This document shows positions 8,600 to 16,573 of a stretch of DNA of 62,662 bases, piece by piece (the first letter of the stretch is position 1; each line of letters begins with the position of its first letter). The translations under genes and the position numbers were made by a program. Below the pieces are notes generated by a model, which was not told where the DNA came from, did no database searches, and saw only the letters and a program-made list of their open reading frames with translations. The DNA is from an uncultured Lactobacillus sp. GTDB taxonomy: Bacteria; Bacillota; Bacilli; Lactobacillales; Lactobacillaceae. The stretch covers positions 1-62,662 of the forward strand of contig CALNAK010000040.1 of assembly GCA_937874185.1 (NCBI GenBank). Direction: 5' to 3'.

Positions 8600-9983
8600 T
8601 TTAAACGATGAAGATTATGAGTATGGCTTTCATGATGATATTAAGCCCAAATATTCTACAGGTCGCGGTTTAACTGAAGATACAGTTAGACAAATTTCGG
8701 CTGAAAAGAATGAGCCACAATGGATGTTAGATTACCGCTTGAAGTCATATCAAACTTATAAAAAATTACCTATGCCAGACTTTGGACCGGATTTATCAGA
8801 CTTAGATTTGAAAAACATGCTTTACTATCAAAAAATGACTGATAAAAAGTATCGTGACTGGAATGATGTTCCTGATGATTTGAAGAAAACTTTTGATCGA
8901 TTGGGTGTTCCGGAAGCTGAACGTAAATATTTGGCTGGTTCTTCAGCACAATATGAGTCCGAAGTTGTTTACCATAATATGCGTGATGAATTTGAAAAAT
9001 TGGGAATAATTTTTACTGACACCGATACGGCGTTACGTGAATATCCAGAATTATTTAAGAAGTGGTTTGGTAAGTTAGTCAAGCCAACCGATAACAAATT
9101 TGCGGCGCTAAACGGAGCAGTGTGGTCCGGTGGATCATTTATTTACGTTCCCAAAGGGGTTCGCTCTGATATTCCGATTCAATCTTATTTCAGATTAAAT
9201 GCAGAAAATTCTGGACAATTTGAAAGAACATTGATCATCGTTGACGAAGGGGCCAAGGTTGATTATGTGGAAGGATGTACTGCGCCTAATTATTCTTCTG
9301 ATAGTCTGCATGCGGCAGTTGTTGAGGTCAACGTTATGAAGGATGCATATTGCCGTTACACGACTATTCAAAATTGGTCGGATAACGTTTATAGTTTGGA
9401 AACCAAACGGGCTGCGGCTGATGAGAATGCGACGATGGAATGGATCGATGGAAATTTAGGCTCTAAAGTAACAATGAAGTATCCTAGCGTTTATCTTAAT
9501 GGAGAAAATGCTAGAGGAACTATGTTATCAATCGCTGTCGCAAGTAATGGCATTCATCAGGATTCCGGTGCCCGAATGATTCACAATGCCAAGAATACTT
9601 CGAGCTCGATAGTATCTAAGTCGATTGCTCAGACTGGTGGTTCGGTGGATTATCGTGGAACAGTCCGATTTGGTAAACATTCAGATGGTTCAAAAGCTCA
9701 CGTTGAATGTGACACGATTATTATGGATGACCAGTCATCATCTGATACTATTCCATATAATGAAATAGCTAACGCCAACGTTTCAATGGAACATGAAGCT
9801 AAAGTTTCTAAGATTTCTGAGGAACAACTTTACTATTTGATGAGTCGTGGTATTTCTGAAGCTAAAGCTACTGAGATGATCATCATGGGATTTGTGGAAC
9901 CATTTACTAAGAAGTTGCCGATGGAATATGCTGTGGAATTGAATCGTTTGATTAGTTATGAGATGGAAGGTTCTATTGGTTAG
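8592..9983 (+). CDS. sufB: Fe-S cluster assembly scaffold SufB
   Basis: A 463-residue SufB protein, the main cluster scaffold. Visible family features are G-S-F-I-Y-V-P-K-G-V around residue 180, V-E-G-C-T-A-P in the core, and the C-terminal M-S-R-G-I-S-E-A-K-A. It closes the five-gene suf operon and overlaps sufU by 8 bases. No convincing terminator is seen before the next gene, so some read-through towards the LacI gene at 10091 is possible. Confidence 0.97.
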   Translation: MIDLNDEDYEYGFHDDIKPKYSTGRGLTEDTVRQISAEKNEPQWMLDYRLKSYQTYKKLPMPDFGPDLSDLDLKNMLYYQKMTDKKYRDWNDVPDDLKKTFDRLGVPEAERKYLAGSSAQYESEVVYHNMRDEFEKLGIIFTDTDTALREYPELFKKWFGKLVKPTDNKFAALNGAVWSGGSFIYVPKGVRSDIPIQSYFRLNAENSGQFERTLIIVDEGAKVDYVEGCTAPNYSSDSLHAAVVEVNVMKDAYCRYTTIQNWSDNVYSLETKRAAADENATMEWIDGNLGSKVTMKYPSVYLNGENARGTMLSIAVASNGIHQDSGARMIHNAKNTSSSIVSKSIAQTGGSVDYRGTVRFGKHSDGSKAHVECDTIIMDDQSSSDTIPYNEIANANVSMEHEAKVSKISEEQLYYLMSRGISEAKATEMIIMGFVEPFTKKLPMEYAVELNRLISYEMEGSIG

Positions 9984-10090
9984 AAAAATATATGTTCGTG
10001 TATACGCATTCATTTTGTGATATTATCAAAACTAAATCACAAGTTGAATGCTTTATTTGTATTCAAAAAGGAAAGGCGGCGGAAATATCA

Positions 10091-11107
10091 ATGGCTACTA
10101 TAAAGGATGTTGCGAGATTATCAGGTATGTCTGTAGGGTCAGTTTCTAGATTTCTGAATAATGAACCCTTAAAAGAAAACAATGAAAAGAGAATTCAAGA
10201 TGCCATCGATAAATTAGATTATAAGAGAAATGTAATGGCAAAAGGTCTTAAAGAGAATAAAAGTATGTCTATTGGAGTTCTTATAAATGATTTGAGTGAC
10301 GTATTTGCTACATCAGTAGTATCAGCACTTGAATCGTACATTGAAGATTATGGTTACAGTATAATTTTGTGTGACTATAAGTCAGACTATAATCGAATGG
10401 AAAAGAAAATCAATTTTTTGTTAGAAAGATCTATCGATGGATTGGTGATTTTTCATGCTGAAAAAGGAACTAAGATGTTACATGAGGTGAACCAAAAAGG
10501 AATACCAATAGTCACAATAGATTCTCCAATTGATGAGATAATGTCCGACGCAGTGCTTGTTGATAACTATGAATCTTCTAAAGAAGCTGTAAAAAGACTA
10601 ATCGGCCATGGATATAAGAGTGTAGGATTGATTGGTGGTCAAGATAGTAATTATATTGCAAGAGAAAGAAAACGTGGATATATTGATGCACTTGCAGAGT
10701 CTGGGCTCCCAATAATTAAAGAAAATATCTGGCATGGGAGTTATACGATTGATTCCGGTATAAAGGGTACTAAGGAACTGTTAGATTTGGGACGTATTGA
10801 TTCATTGTTTGCAATAAATTATTATATGGGATTGGGTGCTATAAATGAATTGAAGATGAATAATGCAGATATTGGACGAAACTTTGGATATGTTTCTTTT
10901 GATAGGTTTATATTTAATGAAGCCATAACTCCAGCAATAACAGCTGTTGTTCAGCCAGTAGATGAAATGGGAAAAAATGCTGGGAAATTATTAATTGAAA
11001 GATTGAAAGATAAAAAAGACGGTAGAGTATCCGTAGATAAAAAGGTAACATGCAATTCTGAGATATTTGTTGGTTCATCAGATGAGAAAACGCTTGCAAC
11101 TTTTTAG
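10091..11107 (+). CDS. LacI-family transcriptional regulator
   Basis: A 338-residue repressor. Residues 1-50 are the LacI helix-turn-helix (M-A-T-I-K-D-V-A-R-L-S-G-M-S-V-G-S-V-S-R-F-L-N) with the hinge K-R-N-V-M-A. The rest is the periplasmic-binding-protein-like sensor domain. I start it at 10091 because the LacI fold begins there; an upstream in-frame ATG adds 33 unrelated residues. It stands directly in front of the lactose-type PTS, MupG-like and fucosidase genes and probably controls them. Candidate operators are the palindrome TGAAACGTTTCA at 11135 and its near copy at 11493. The inducer is unknown, perhaps a fucosylated sugar phosphate. Confidence 0.9.
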   Translation: MATIKDVARLSGMSVGSVSRFLNNEPLKENNEKRIQDAIDKLDYKRNVMAKGLKENKSMSIGVLINDLSDVFATSVVSALESYIEDYGYSIILCDYKSDYNRMEKKINFLLERSIDGLVIFHAEKGTKMLHEVNQKGIPIVTIDSPIDEIMSDAVLVDNYESSKEAVKRLIGHGYKSVGLIGGQDSNYIARERKRGYIDALAESGLPIIKENIWHGSYTIDSGIKGTKELLDLGRIDSLFAINYYMGLGAINELKMNNADIGRNFGYVSFDRFIFNEAITPAITAVVQPVDEMGKNAGKLLIERLKDKKDGRVSVDKKVTCNSEIFVGSSDEKTLATF

Positions 11108-11116
11108 GGGACGTAA

Positions 11117-11146
11117 TATACTCTATTTGTAATATGAAACGTTTCA
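11117..11146 (+). promoter_or_regulatory. Candidate promoter and LacI-type operator of the fucosidase/PTS operon
   Basis: TATACT at 11117-11122 is a possible -10 element. The perfect 12-bp palindrome TGAAACGTTTCA at 11135-11146 follows and ends four bases before the ribosome binding site of the PTS IIB gene. It is shorter than a cre site (no base between AA and CG), so it more likely belongs to the neighbouring LacI-family protein than to CcpA. Confidence 0.5.
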
Positions 11147-11160
11147 AAAAGGAGGACGTT

Positions 11161-11472
11161 ATGAATATACTATTGTCATGTGCTGGTGGTATGAGTTCAT
11201 CTATTTTAGCAGATGCTATAAAGGATGAGGCAAAGAATGAAGGAGAAGAAATTAGTATCGATCCAATTGGTACGGAATCGGTTGAGGAAAGACTTGAAGA
11301 TACTGATTATGATTTAATCTTGTTGGCACCACAGGTTTTATATAGAAAAAAGTTTATTGAAGATTTAGCAAGTAAAAAGAGTATTCCAGTAATGCCAATA
11401 CAGGGAACTGAATATAATCCCTTGGCAGCACCAAAGTTGTATAAAGAAATAAAAGATTATTTAAACAAATAA
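11161..11472 (+). CDS. PTS lactose/cellobiose-type EIIB
   Basis: A 103-residue EIIB of the lactose/N,N'-diacetylchitobiose PTS family, the cytoplasmic phosphocarrier between EIIA and EIIC. The phosphorylated cysteine is Cys7 in L-L-S-C-A-G-G-M-S-S-S. The start at 11161 is chosen because AAAGGAGGAC lies 6 bases upstream; the earlier in-frame ATG at 11134 lies inside the operator and has no ribosome binding site. It opens an operon IIB - IIC - MupG-like - IIA - fucosidase. The sugar specificity cannot be read from EIIB. Confidence 0.92.
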   Translation: MNILLSCAGGMSSSILADAIKDEAKNEGEEISIDPIGTESVEERLEDTDYDLILLAPQVLYRKKFIEDLASKKSIPVMPIQGTEYNPLAAPKLYKEIKDYLNK

Positions 11473-11492
11473 TTTTTTTATTTCTTTAGAAT

Positions 11493-11504
11493 TGAATCGT
11501 TTCA
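11493..11504 (+). promoter_or_regulatory. Second operator-like element before the PTS IIC gene
   Basis: TGAATCGTTTCA differs by one base from the palindrome at 11135-11146 and again stands directly in front of an AAAAAGGAGGAC ribosome binding site. The pair looks like a duplicated operator-plus-binding-site module. Confidence 0.4.
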
Positions 11505-11519
11505 AAAAAGGAGGACATC

Positions 11520-12833
11520 ATGGATGCAATAAAAGGAAAATTCAATAAAGATAAAATTGTAGCCGTTATGGGTGGAATTGCCAATAATAGATATTTGACA
11601 GCCATCAGAAATGGTATGAGTGTAATCATACCGGTAACAATTATTGGATCGTTTTTTACTATTTTATTAAACTTCCCAGTTGATTCTTGGAAAGCATTTA
11701 TAGCGCCATACTCTCAAATGTTAATGATACCAATGGACTTTACTATTAACTTTATGTCAGTTTATGTTGTTATTGGTATAGCGGCTAATTTGTCGGATGA
11801 TTATAAGATTGACAGAATATCTACAAGTGTTTTAGCAGTTCTGGCATTTCTAATTACAGCGATAACACCTGTAAATATCGATGCTGAAGTTGCGAAAAAA
11901 GCTGGATTAACAATTTCTGGCACTGTTTTACCTACAGGTAATTTTGGGGCATCAGGATTATTTGATGCAATCGTCGTTTCAATTTTTACCGTTGAAATTG
12001 TTAGATTCTTTATCAAAAAGAATTGGGTTATCAAAATGCCTAAGGGAGTACCAACGGCGGTTATTAATTCATTTATGGCACTTATTCCGGGATCACTTAT
12101 AATTATTATTGCTTTTGTAATTAAAGTTGTTCTTAAATTTGATATCAACGCCGCTCTTCAATGGGTATTTTCACCTATTGGAGCATTTGGACAAGATAAT
12201 CTATTATCAGTTATTATACCTATTCTATTGATTACAATTGTTTGGGTATTTGGTATTCACGGTATGGTTATTGCTACACCAATCCTTTATCCATACTGGT
12301 ATGCAAATTTAAATGCCAATGTAAACGCAGTTGCTAATGGGACTACTGTTCCTCACTTTATGACAGAACAATTCTTCCAATGGTTTGTTTGGATTGGTGG
12401 TGCTGGTGCCACACTATCGTTAGCTTTGCTGATGGTTTTTCTAGGTAAATCAAAATTTGCCAAAACTATGGGTAAAGTTACAATTATTCCTGGTATTTTC
12501 AATATTAATGAACCCTTAATATTTGGTATTCCTATTATTATGAATCCATTTTTGGCCATTCCATTTATCCTAGCACCAGTAGCAATGGGTGTTGTAACAT
12601 GGTTCGCTATGGGTGTACTTCATTGGGTATCATATCCAATTGCGGTTGTTCCTTGGACACTGCCTGGGCCAATTGGAGCACTTATGGCAACCGGATTTGA
12701 TTGGAGAGCTGCTGTTTTATCAGTTGTGAATATTTTAGTAGCATGTGTTGTTTATTATCCATTCTTTAAAGCTTGGGATAACAGACAATACAAATTGGAA
12801 CAAGAACAAGAAAATCCTGCAACTGAAAAATAA
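11520..12833 (+). CDS. PTS lactose/cellobiose-type EIIC permease
   Basis: A 437-residue membrane protein of the Lac/Cel EIIC family. It starts with a cytoplasmic segment (F-N-K-D-K-I-V-A-V-M-G-G-I-A-N-N-R-Y-L) and has about ten hydrophobic segments. The conserved family stretch I-N-E-P-L-I-F-G-I-P-I-I-M-N-P around residue 330 contains the Glu implicated in sugar binding. It would import and phosphorylate a beta-disaccharide-like sugar. The adjacent MupG-like and fucosidase genes suggest an amino sugar or a fucosylated glycoside. It follows the IIB gene after 47 bases. Confidence 0.93.
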   Translation: MDAIKGKFNKDKIVAVMGGIANNRYLTAIRNGMSVIIPVTIIGSFFTILLNFPVDSWKAFIAPYSQMLMIPMDFTINFMSVYVVIGIAANLSDDYKIDRISTSVLAVLAFLITAITPVNIDAEVAKKAGLTISGTVLPTGNFGASGLFDAIVVSIFTVEIVRFFIKKNWVIKMPKGVPTAVINSFMALIPGSLIIIIAFVIKVVLKFDINAALQWVFSPIGAFGQDNLLSVIIPILLITIVWVFGIHGMVIATPILYPYWYANLNANVNAVANGTTVPHFMTEQFFQWFVWIGGAGATLSLALLMVFLGKSKFAKTMGKVTIIPGIFNINEPLIFGIPIIMNPFLAIPFILAPVAMGVVTWFAMGVLHWVSYPIAVVPWTLPGPIGALMATGFDWRAAVLSVVNILVACVVYYPFFKAWDNRQYKLEQEQENPATEK

Positions 12834-12854
12834 TTTGATAAAAAGAGGAGAAAT

Positions 12855-13943
12855 ATGCTAGGAATATCATTTTATCCATCCAAAGAAAATATGTCAGATA
12901 TTAAATCTTATATTGATAAAGCTCAAAAATATGGATTTAACTATGCCTTCACCAGCTTGTTAGGTATGGACGAAGATATGGATAAGACAATCAATAATTT
13001 TACTGAGTCAATCAATTACGCTAAAGATCATGGGTTCTATGTTGTCCTAGATATTAATCCAGGATTATTCTCTGACTTGAATATTTCATATAATGATTTG
13101 AGTTTCTTTGAAAATATGGGGGCAGCTGCAATTAGATTGGATTCTAACTTCGATGGATTGACGGAATCTATGATTTCATTTGATAAATCTGATTTAGATC
13201 TGGTATTAAATATAAGTAATGATACTGGAAATATTCAAAATATATTATCCTATGAACCTAATTTTAAAAGATTACAAGGATGTCATAATTTCTATCCGCA
13301 ACCATATACGGGATTAGATTTAGATTACTTTTTGAAGTGTTCAAAGAAATATAAAAAAATGGGTATTAGAACAGGTGCATTTATAAGTTCGCAAATAGCA
13401 AAGGATGGTCCTCATGAATATAATATGGGACTGCCTACTTTGGAAATGCATAGAAATATGGATATATCATTACAAGCAAGACATTTAATTGCTACTGGAT
13501 TAATTGATGACATTATCATTGGTAATAGTTTTGCTAGTGATGAAGAATTGAAGGAATTGTCCGAAGTTAATTTTGATCAATTACAATTAAGTATTTCTAT
13601 GAATGACACTATTAGTGACATTGAAAGAGAACTTTTGTTGAATAAACAACATTTCAATAGAGGAGATATAAATAGTTATAGTATAAGATCCACTTTTGTT
13701 AAGTTAGATGTTAAAAATGAGTCAATTGTTCCTGATAATACTCCTGATATTTTAGAACCCGGAGATATCACCATTGGTAATAACGATTTTGGACAATATA
13801 AAGGTGAAGTTAATATTGTTAAAAAGAGTATGGAAAATATAGGACATTATAAAAATGTTGTTGGTAAAGTTAAAAATGACAATAAATTTTTAATAGATTA
13901 TATTACTCCATGGAAAAAATTTCTATTCAAATTAGATAAATAA
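12855..13943 (+). CDS. MupG/DUF871-family protein, probable 6-phospho-glycosidase
   Basis: A 362-residue cytoplasmic protein of the family named after S. aureus MupG, which cleaves MurNAc-6-phosphate-GlcNAc. The N-terminal TIM-barrel part begins M-L-G-I-S-F-Y-P-S-K-E-N and has the family pattern Y-A-F-T-S-L-L-G-M-D-E-D. H-N-F-Y-P-Q-P-Y-T-G-L-D near residue 143 is another hallmark. A cyclophilin-like C-terminal domain follows (R-S-T-F-V-K ... D-I-T-I-G-N-N). It lies between PTS IIC and IIA genes, as expected for a hydrolase acting on the phosphorylated import product. The partner here is a fucosidase and no murQ etherase is present, so the substrate may differ from that of MupG. Confidence 0.85.
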   Translation: MLGISFYPSKENMSDIKSYIDKAQKYGFNYAFTSLLGMDEDMDKTINNFTESINYAKDHGFYVVLDINPGLFSDLNISYNDLSFFENMGAAAIRLDSNFDGLTESMISFDKSDLDLVLNISNDTGNIQNILSYEPNFKRLQGCHNFYPQPYTGLDLDYFLKCSKKYKKMGIRTGAFISSQIAKDGPHEYNMGLPTLEMHRNMDISLQARHLIATGLIDDIIIGNSFASDEELKELSEVNFDQLQLSISMNDTISDIERELLLNKQHFNRGDINSYSIRSTFVKLDVKNESIVPDNTPDILEPGDITIGNNDFGQYKGEVNIVKKSMENIGHYKNVVGKVKNDNKFLIDYITPWKKFLFKLDK

Positions 13944-13961
13944 CAATTGGAGGATATACAT

Positions 13962-14294
13962 ATGGAAGGTACAGAATTAGCGGCGTTCAATATTATATCT
14001 GCCGTTGGTGAAGCAAAATCAAAATTGATTGAAGCGGTAGAACAGTCTAAAAAGGGTCATGAAAATGAAGTTAAAAGACTGATTTCCGAAGGTAATGAGG
14101 CCATTACTAGAGGAGATAAGGAACATTTTAAATTAATAACCGAGGATTCTAAAAATAAAGATGTGCAATTTTCACTTTTATTAGTACATGCTGAAGATCA
14201 ATTAATGAGTGCAGAAATATTTAGGGATTTCACTAATCAATTAGTTGAAACTAATTTAGAGCTATTCAAATTGAAGGAAGAACTGAATAAATAA
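13962..14294 (+). CDS. PTS lactose/cellobiose-type EIIA
   Basis: A 110-residue helical EIIA of the lactose/cellobiose family. The phosphorylated histidine is His76 in L-L-L-V-H-A-E-D-Q-L-M, and the protein has the usual three-helix length. The start at 13962 is preferred because TTGGAGGA is located just upstream of it; an earlier in-frame ATG would lie before that site. With the IIB and IIC genes it completes one full PTS. It follows the MupG-like gene after 18 bases. Confidence 0.93.
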   Translation: MEGTELAAFNIISAVGEAKSKLIEAVEQSKKGHENEVKRLISEGNEAITRGDKEHFKLITEDSKNKDVQFSLLLVHAEDQLMSAEIFRDFTNQLVETNLELFKLKEELNK

Positions 14295-14355
14295 GATGAG
14301 AACTTAGGTGCCATTAAATGTTATTTTGAGTTCTCTATAAAAATGAGGTATTAGA

Positions 14356-15591
14356 ATGTTACCTTTAAAACGAGTTAGAGATTATGAAAATCTAGGGCTT
14401 GGTTTGTTCATTCACTGGGGATTATATTCTTGCCTCGGGAATGGAGAATGGACTGAGTACATACACCAACTAGATAAGACGAAATATGAAAAGCTAAAAG
14501 AAAAGTTTGATGCAAAAAAATTTGATGCAAGAAGCATAGTTCAATCTGCAAAAAAAATGGGTGCTAAATACATAGTTTTAACTACCAAACATCATGAAGG
14601 ATTTTTCCTATATGACACTTTAGGACTAAGTGATTTTGACTCAATGCATAGCAGAGCTAAACGTGATTTTGTAAGGGAATTTGTTGATGCATGTAACGAG
14701 GAAAATATTAAACCTTTCTTTTATGTAGCTACGTACGATTGGCATAGTGATTTGTATGATAATGATTTCAATGTATATTTAGACTATTTGAAGAAATCAG
14801 TAAGAATATTATGTACAAATTATGGAAAAATTGGTGGTTTCTGGTTTGATGGAAATTGGGACAAAGCAAATGCTGATTGGAAACTCAATGAACTTTATGG
14901 AATGATTAGGAAATATCAGCCTAATGCTATTATTGTAAATAACACTGGCTTAAAAGATATGGGGAAAATAATTGACCCAGAAATTGATGCAGTAACTTAT
15001 GAACGTGGAAAGCCTAATTATATAAACCACGGATCCGAAGCAGAGAAATACGTTGCCGGAGAGATTTCCTTAACCCTGAATAATCATTGGGGATATGCAA
15101 GAGATGATATTAACTTCACGTCGCCACACGATTTAATCGAGAATATTTGTCATGCTAGAAAAATTGGAGCCAATATTATTATTAATATCGGATTAGAGGG
15201 TGATGGATCTATACCCCCATTAGACTATCAATATATGATGCTAATTTCTAAATGGTTTGAAAATTATGGAGAATCGATATATGGATATAAGTCTGTGCAA
15301 AATATAGAGTCTGCAGATAATCAAAAGGATTTTGGCCTAGTAGGTAGAGATTGTCTTTACTTGTTTATATATGGATTGAAAAATGTGGGTAACTCTAATG
15401 TTGTTCTTGGAGGAGAAGGTGTTAATCCGAGATCATTTACAGGTATTAGTAAAAGAATCAAATCTATAAGTTGGATGGATAATGATGAGAAATTAGATTT
15501 TATCCAAGATAATAAGATGGTTACATTAGATGCAACTGGATTTACATATGGCACTAACTATATTGTTAGAGTCGCTAAAGTAGAATTTTAA
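14356..15591 (+). CDS. GH29 alpha-L-fucosidase (cytoplasmic)
   Basis: A 411-residue glycoside hydrolase family 29 enzyme. GH29 motifs are G-L-F-I-H-W-G (16-22), T-K-H-H-E-G-F (77-83) and G-F-W-F-D-G-N-W at 161-168, where Asp165 aligns with the catalytic nucleophile. There is no signal peptide, so it acts inside the cell on an imported compound. As last gene of the PTS operon it could remove fucose from a phosphorylated or free fucosyl sugar. No fucose catabolic genes (fucI, fucK, fucA) are present here, so released fucose might be exported or used elsewhere. The acid/base residue cannot be assigned with certainty by eye. Confidence 0.9.
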   Translation: MLPLKRVRDYENLGLGLFIHWGLYSCLGNGEWTEYIHQLDKTKYEKLKEKFDAKKFDARSIVQSAKKMGAKYIVLTTKHHEGFFLYDTLGLSDFDSMHSRAKRDFVREFVDACNEENIKPFFYVATYDWHSDLYDNDFNVYLDYLKKSVRILCTNYGKIGGFWFDGNWDKANADWKLNELYGMIRKYQPNAIIVNNTGLKDMGKIIDPEIDAVTYERGKPNYINHGSEAEKYVAGEISLTLNNHWGYARDDINFTSPHDLIENICHARKIGANIIINIGLEGDGSIPPLDYQYMMLISKWFENYGESIYGYKSVQNIESADNQKDFGLVGRDCLYLFIYGLKNVGNSNVVLGGEGVNPRSFTGISKRIKSISWMDNDEKLDFIQDNKMVTLDATGFTYGTNYIVRVAKVEF

Positions 15592-15638
15592 AAAATATTC
15601 CAATAATCGTATTCAAAACGATTATTGGAATATTTTTA
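15592..15638. terminator. Bidirectional terminator
   Basis: The hairpin AAATATTCCAATAATCGT / ACGATTATTGGAATATTT is flanked by an A-run and a T-run. It ends the fucosidase operon on the plus strand and can serve the DeoR gene on the minus strand. Confidence 0.9.
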
Positions 15639-15659
15639 TTTTGGCTAAAATTTTATGTA

Positions 15660-16412
15660 CTAATTTAGGATTGTTATTTTATTTTTAATAGCTTCTTTAG
15701 CTAGTGGATTGGGAAGCGGATAATCAGTAGCAATATAATTTAAGTCATTCATTCTTGCCCCAATGTATAAATTATGTTTATTGATTTTAGAACTATCTAC
15801 CAATAATAATGATTTATCAGAATTATCAACAAATGCACGCTTTAGGAATGCTTCGTTTTCATTAGCATCAGAAGCCCCCTGTTCAATAAGACCTCTACAT
15901 GAAAATATTGAAATGTCAGCATGATAATTATTAATATCTTGAATTCCCTTTGGACCACCGATATTTCTCAAGGTTTTATTCATTTCACCACCAATTAAGC
16001 TTACATGCCAATTAGGATGACTGATACATTCAGTAGCTTCCATTAGCCCGTTTGTAACAATATATAAATTGTCAATGTCAGTAAGTTCCCTCATAAATAC
16101 TAAACAGGTTGAACTGGAGTCAATGAATAAACTCATTCCATTTCGAATAATACTTTTTGCATATTTTGCAAGTTGACGTTTTTTATCCAAATTTACAGAT
16201 ACAGAATAGTCTGCTGCTAAATCTTTTGGCTCAATCACTGGGGAAACACCATTTAAAACTAGTCTTAGTAGGCCACGTGACTCTAATTCTCTAGCATCTC
16301 GACGAACCGTGGCTGTACTAACGAATAATTGTTTAGAAAGAAAGGTATATTTACAATATTGATATTCTTTCAATAGTGCTAAGATTTTATCTTGTCTTTG
16401 TTTTGGAATCAT
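15660..16412 (-). CDS. DeoR-family sugar-operon regulator
   Basis: A 250-residue regulator. The N-terminal DeoR helix-turn-helix is Q-R-Q-D-K-I-L-A-L-L ... S-T-A-T-V-R-R-D-A-R-E-L-E (residues 5-45). The rest is the DeoR sensor domain of the phosphosugar-binding (ISOCOT-like) fold, with D-S-S-S-T and D-S-S-K-I-N motifs. I start it at 16412 because AAAGGGGGATC is positioned before it. It is divergent from the kinase-aldolase-PTS operon at 16574 and probably represses it in response to a sugar phosphate. The shared intergenic region holds the kinase promoter and a cre site. Confidence 0.9.
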   Translation of the reverse strand: MIPKQRQDKILALLKEYQYCKYTFLSKQLFVSTATVRRDARELESRGLLRLVLNGVSPVIEPKDLAADYSVSVNLDKKRQLAKYAKSIIRNGMSLFIDSSSTCLVFMRELTDIDNLYIVTNGLMEATECISHPNWHVSLIGGEMNKTLRNIGGPKGIQDINNYHADISIFSCRGLIEQGASDANENEAFLKRAFVDNSDKSLLLVDSSKINKHNLYIGARMNDLNYIATDYPLPNPLAKEAIKNKITILN

Positions 16413-16497
16413 AAGATCCCCCTTTTGATAATTTATGTGAAAAATTATAACATTAAAATGCAAAAAAATGAAAAATTATCTATATTAAGAACAACCA

Positions 16498-16526
16498 TTG
16501 CAAGAAAGTTTCATACACAATATAAT
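16498..16526 (+). promoter_or_regulatory. Promoter of the kinase-aldolase-PTS operon
   Basis: TTGCAA at 16498-16503, a 17-base spacer and TATAAT at 16521-16526. A cre site follows 16 bases downstream. Confidence 0.65.
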
Positions 16527-16542
16527 TCTTCTTGTAAGCAAA

Positions 16543-16556
16543 TGAAAGCGCTTAGA
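16543..16556 (+). promoter_or_regulatory. cre site (CcpA operator)
   Basis: TGAAAGCGCTTAGA closely follows the cre pattern TGNAANCGNNNNCA apart from its last bases. It lies just downstream of the -10 element, where bound CcpA would block transcription. Confidence 0.7.
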
Positions 16557-16573
16557 GAAAGGAAGTAAATAAG

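Noticed and set aside
9992..10090. N-terminal extension of the LacI-family regulator
   Set aside because: LacI proteins begin directly with the helix-turn-helix, which starts at 10091.
11134..11160. Earlier ATG for the PTS IIB gene
   Set aside because: It lies within the operator palindrome and in front of the ribosome binding site; the EIIB fold begins at 11161.
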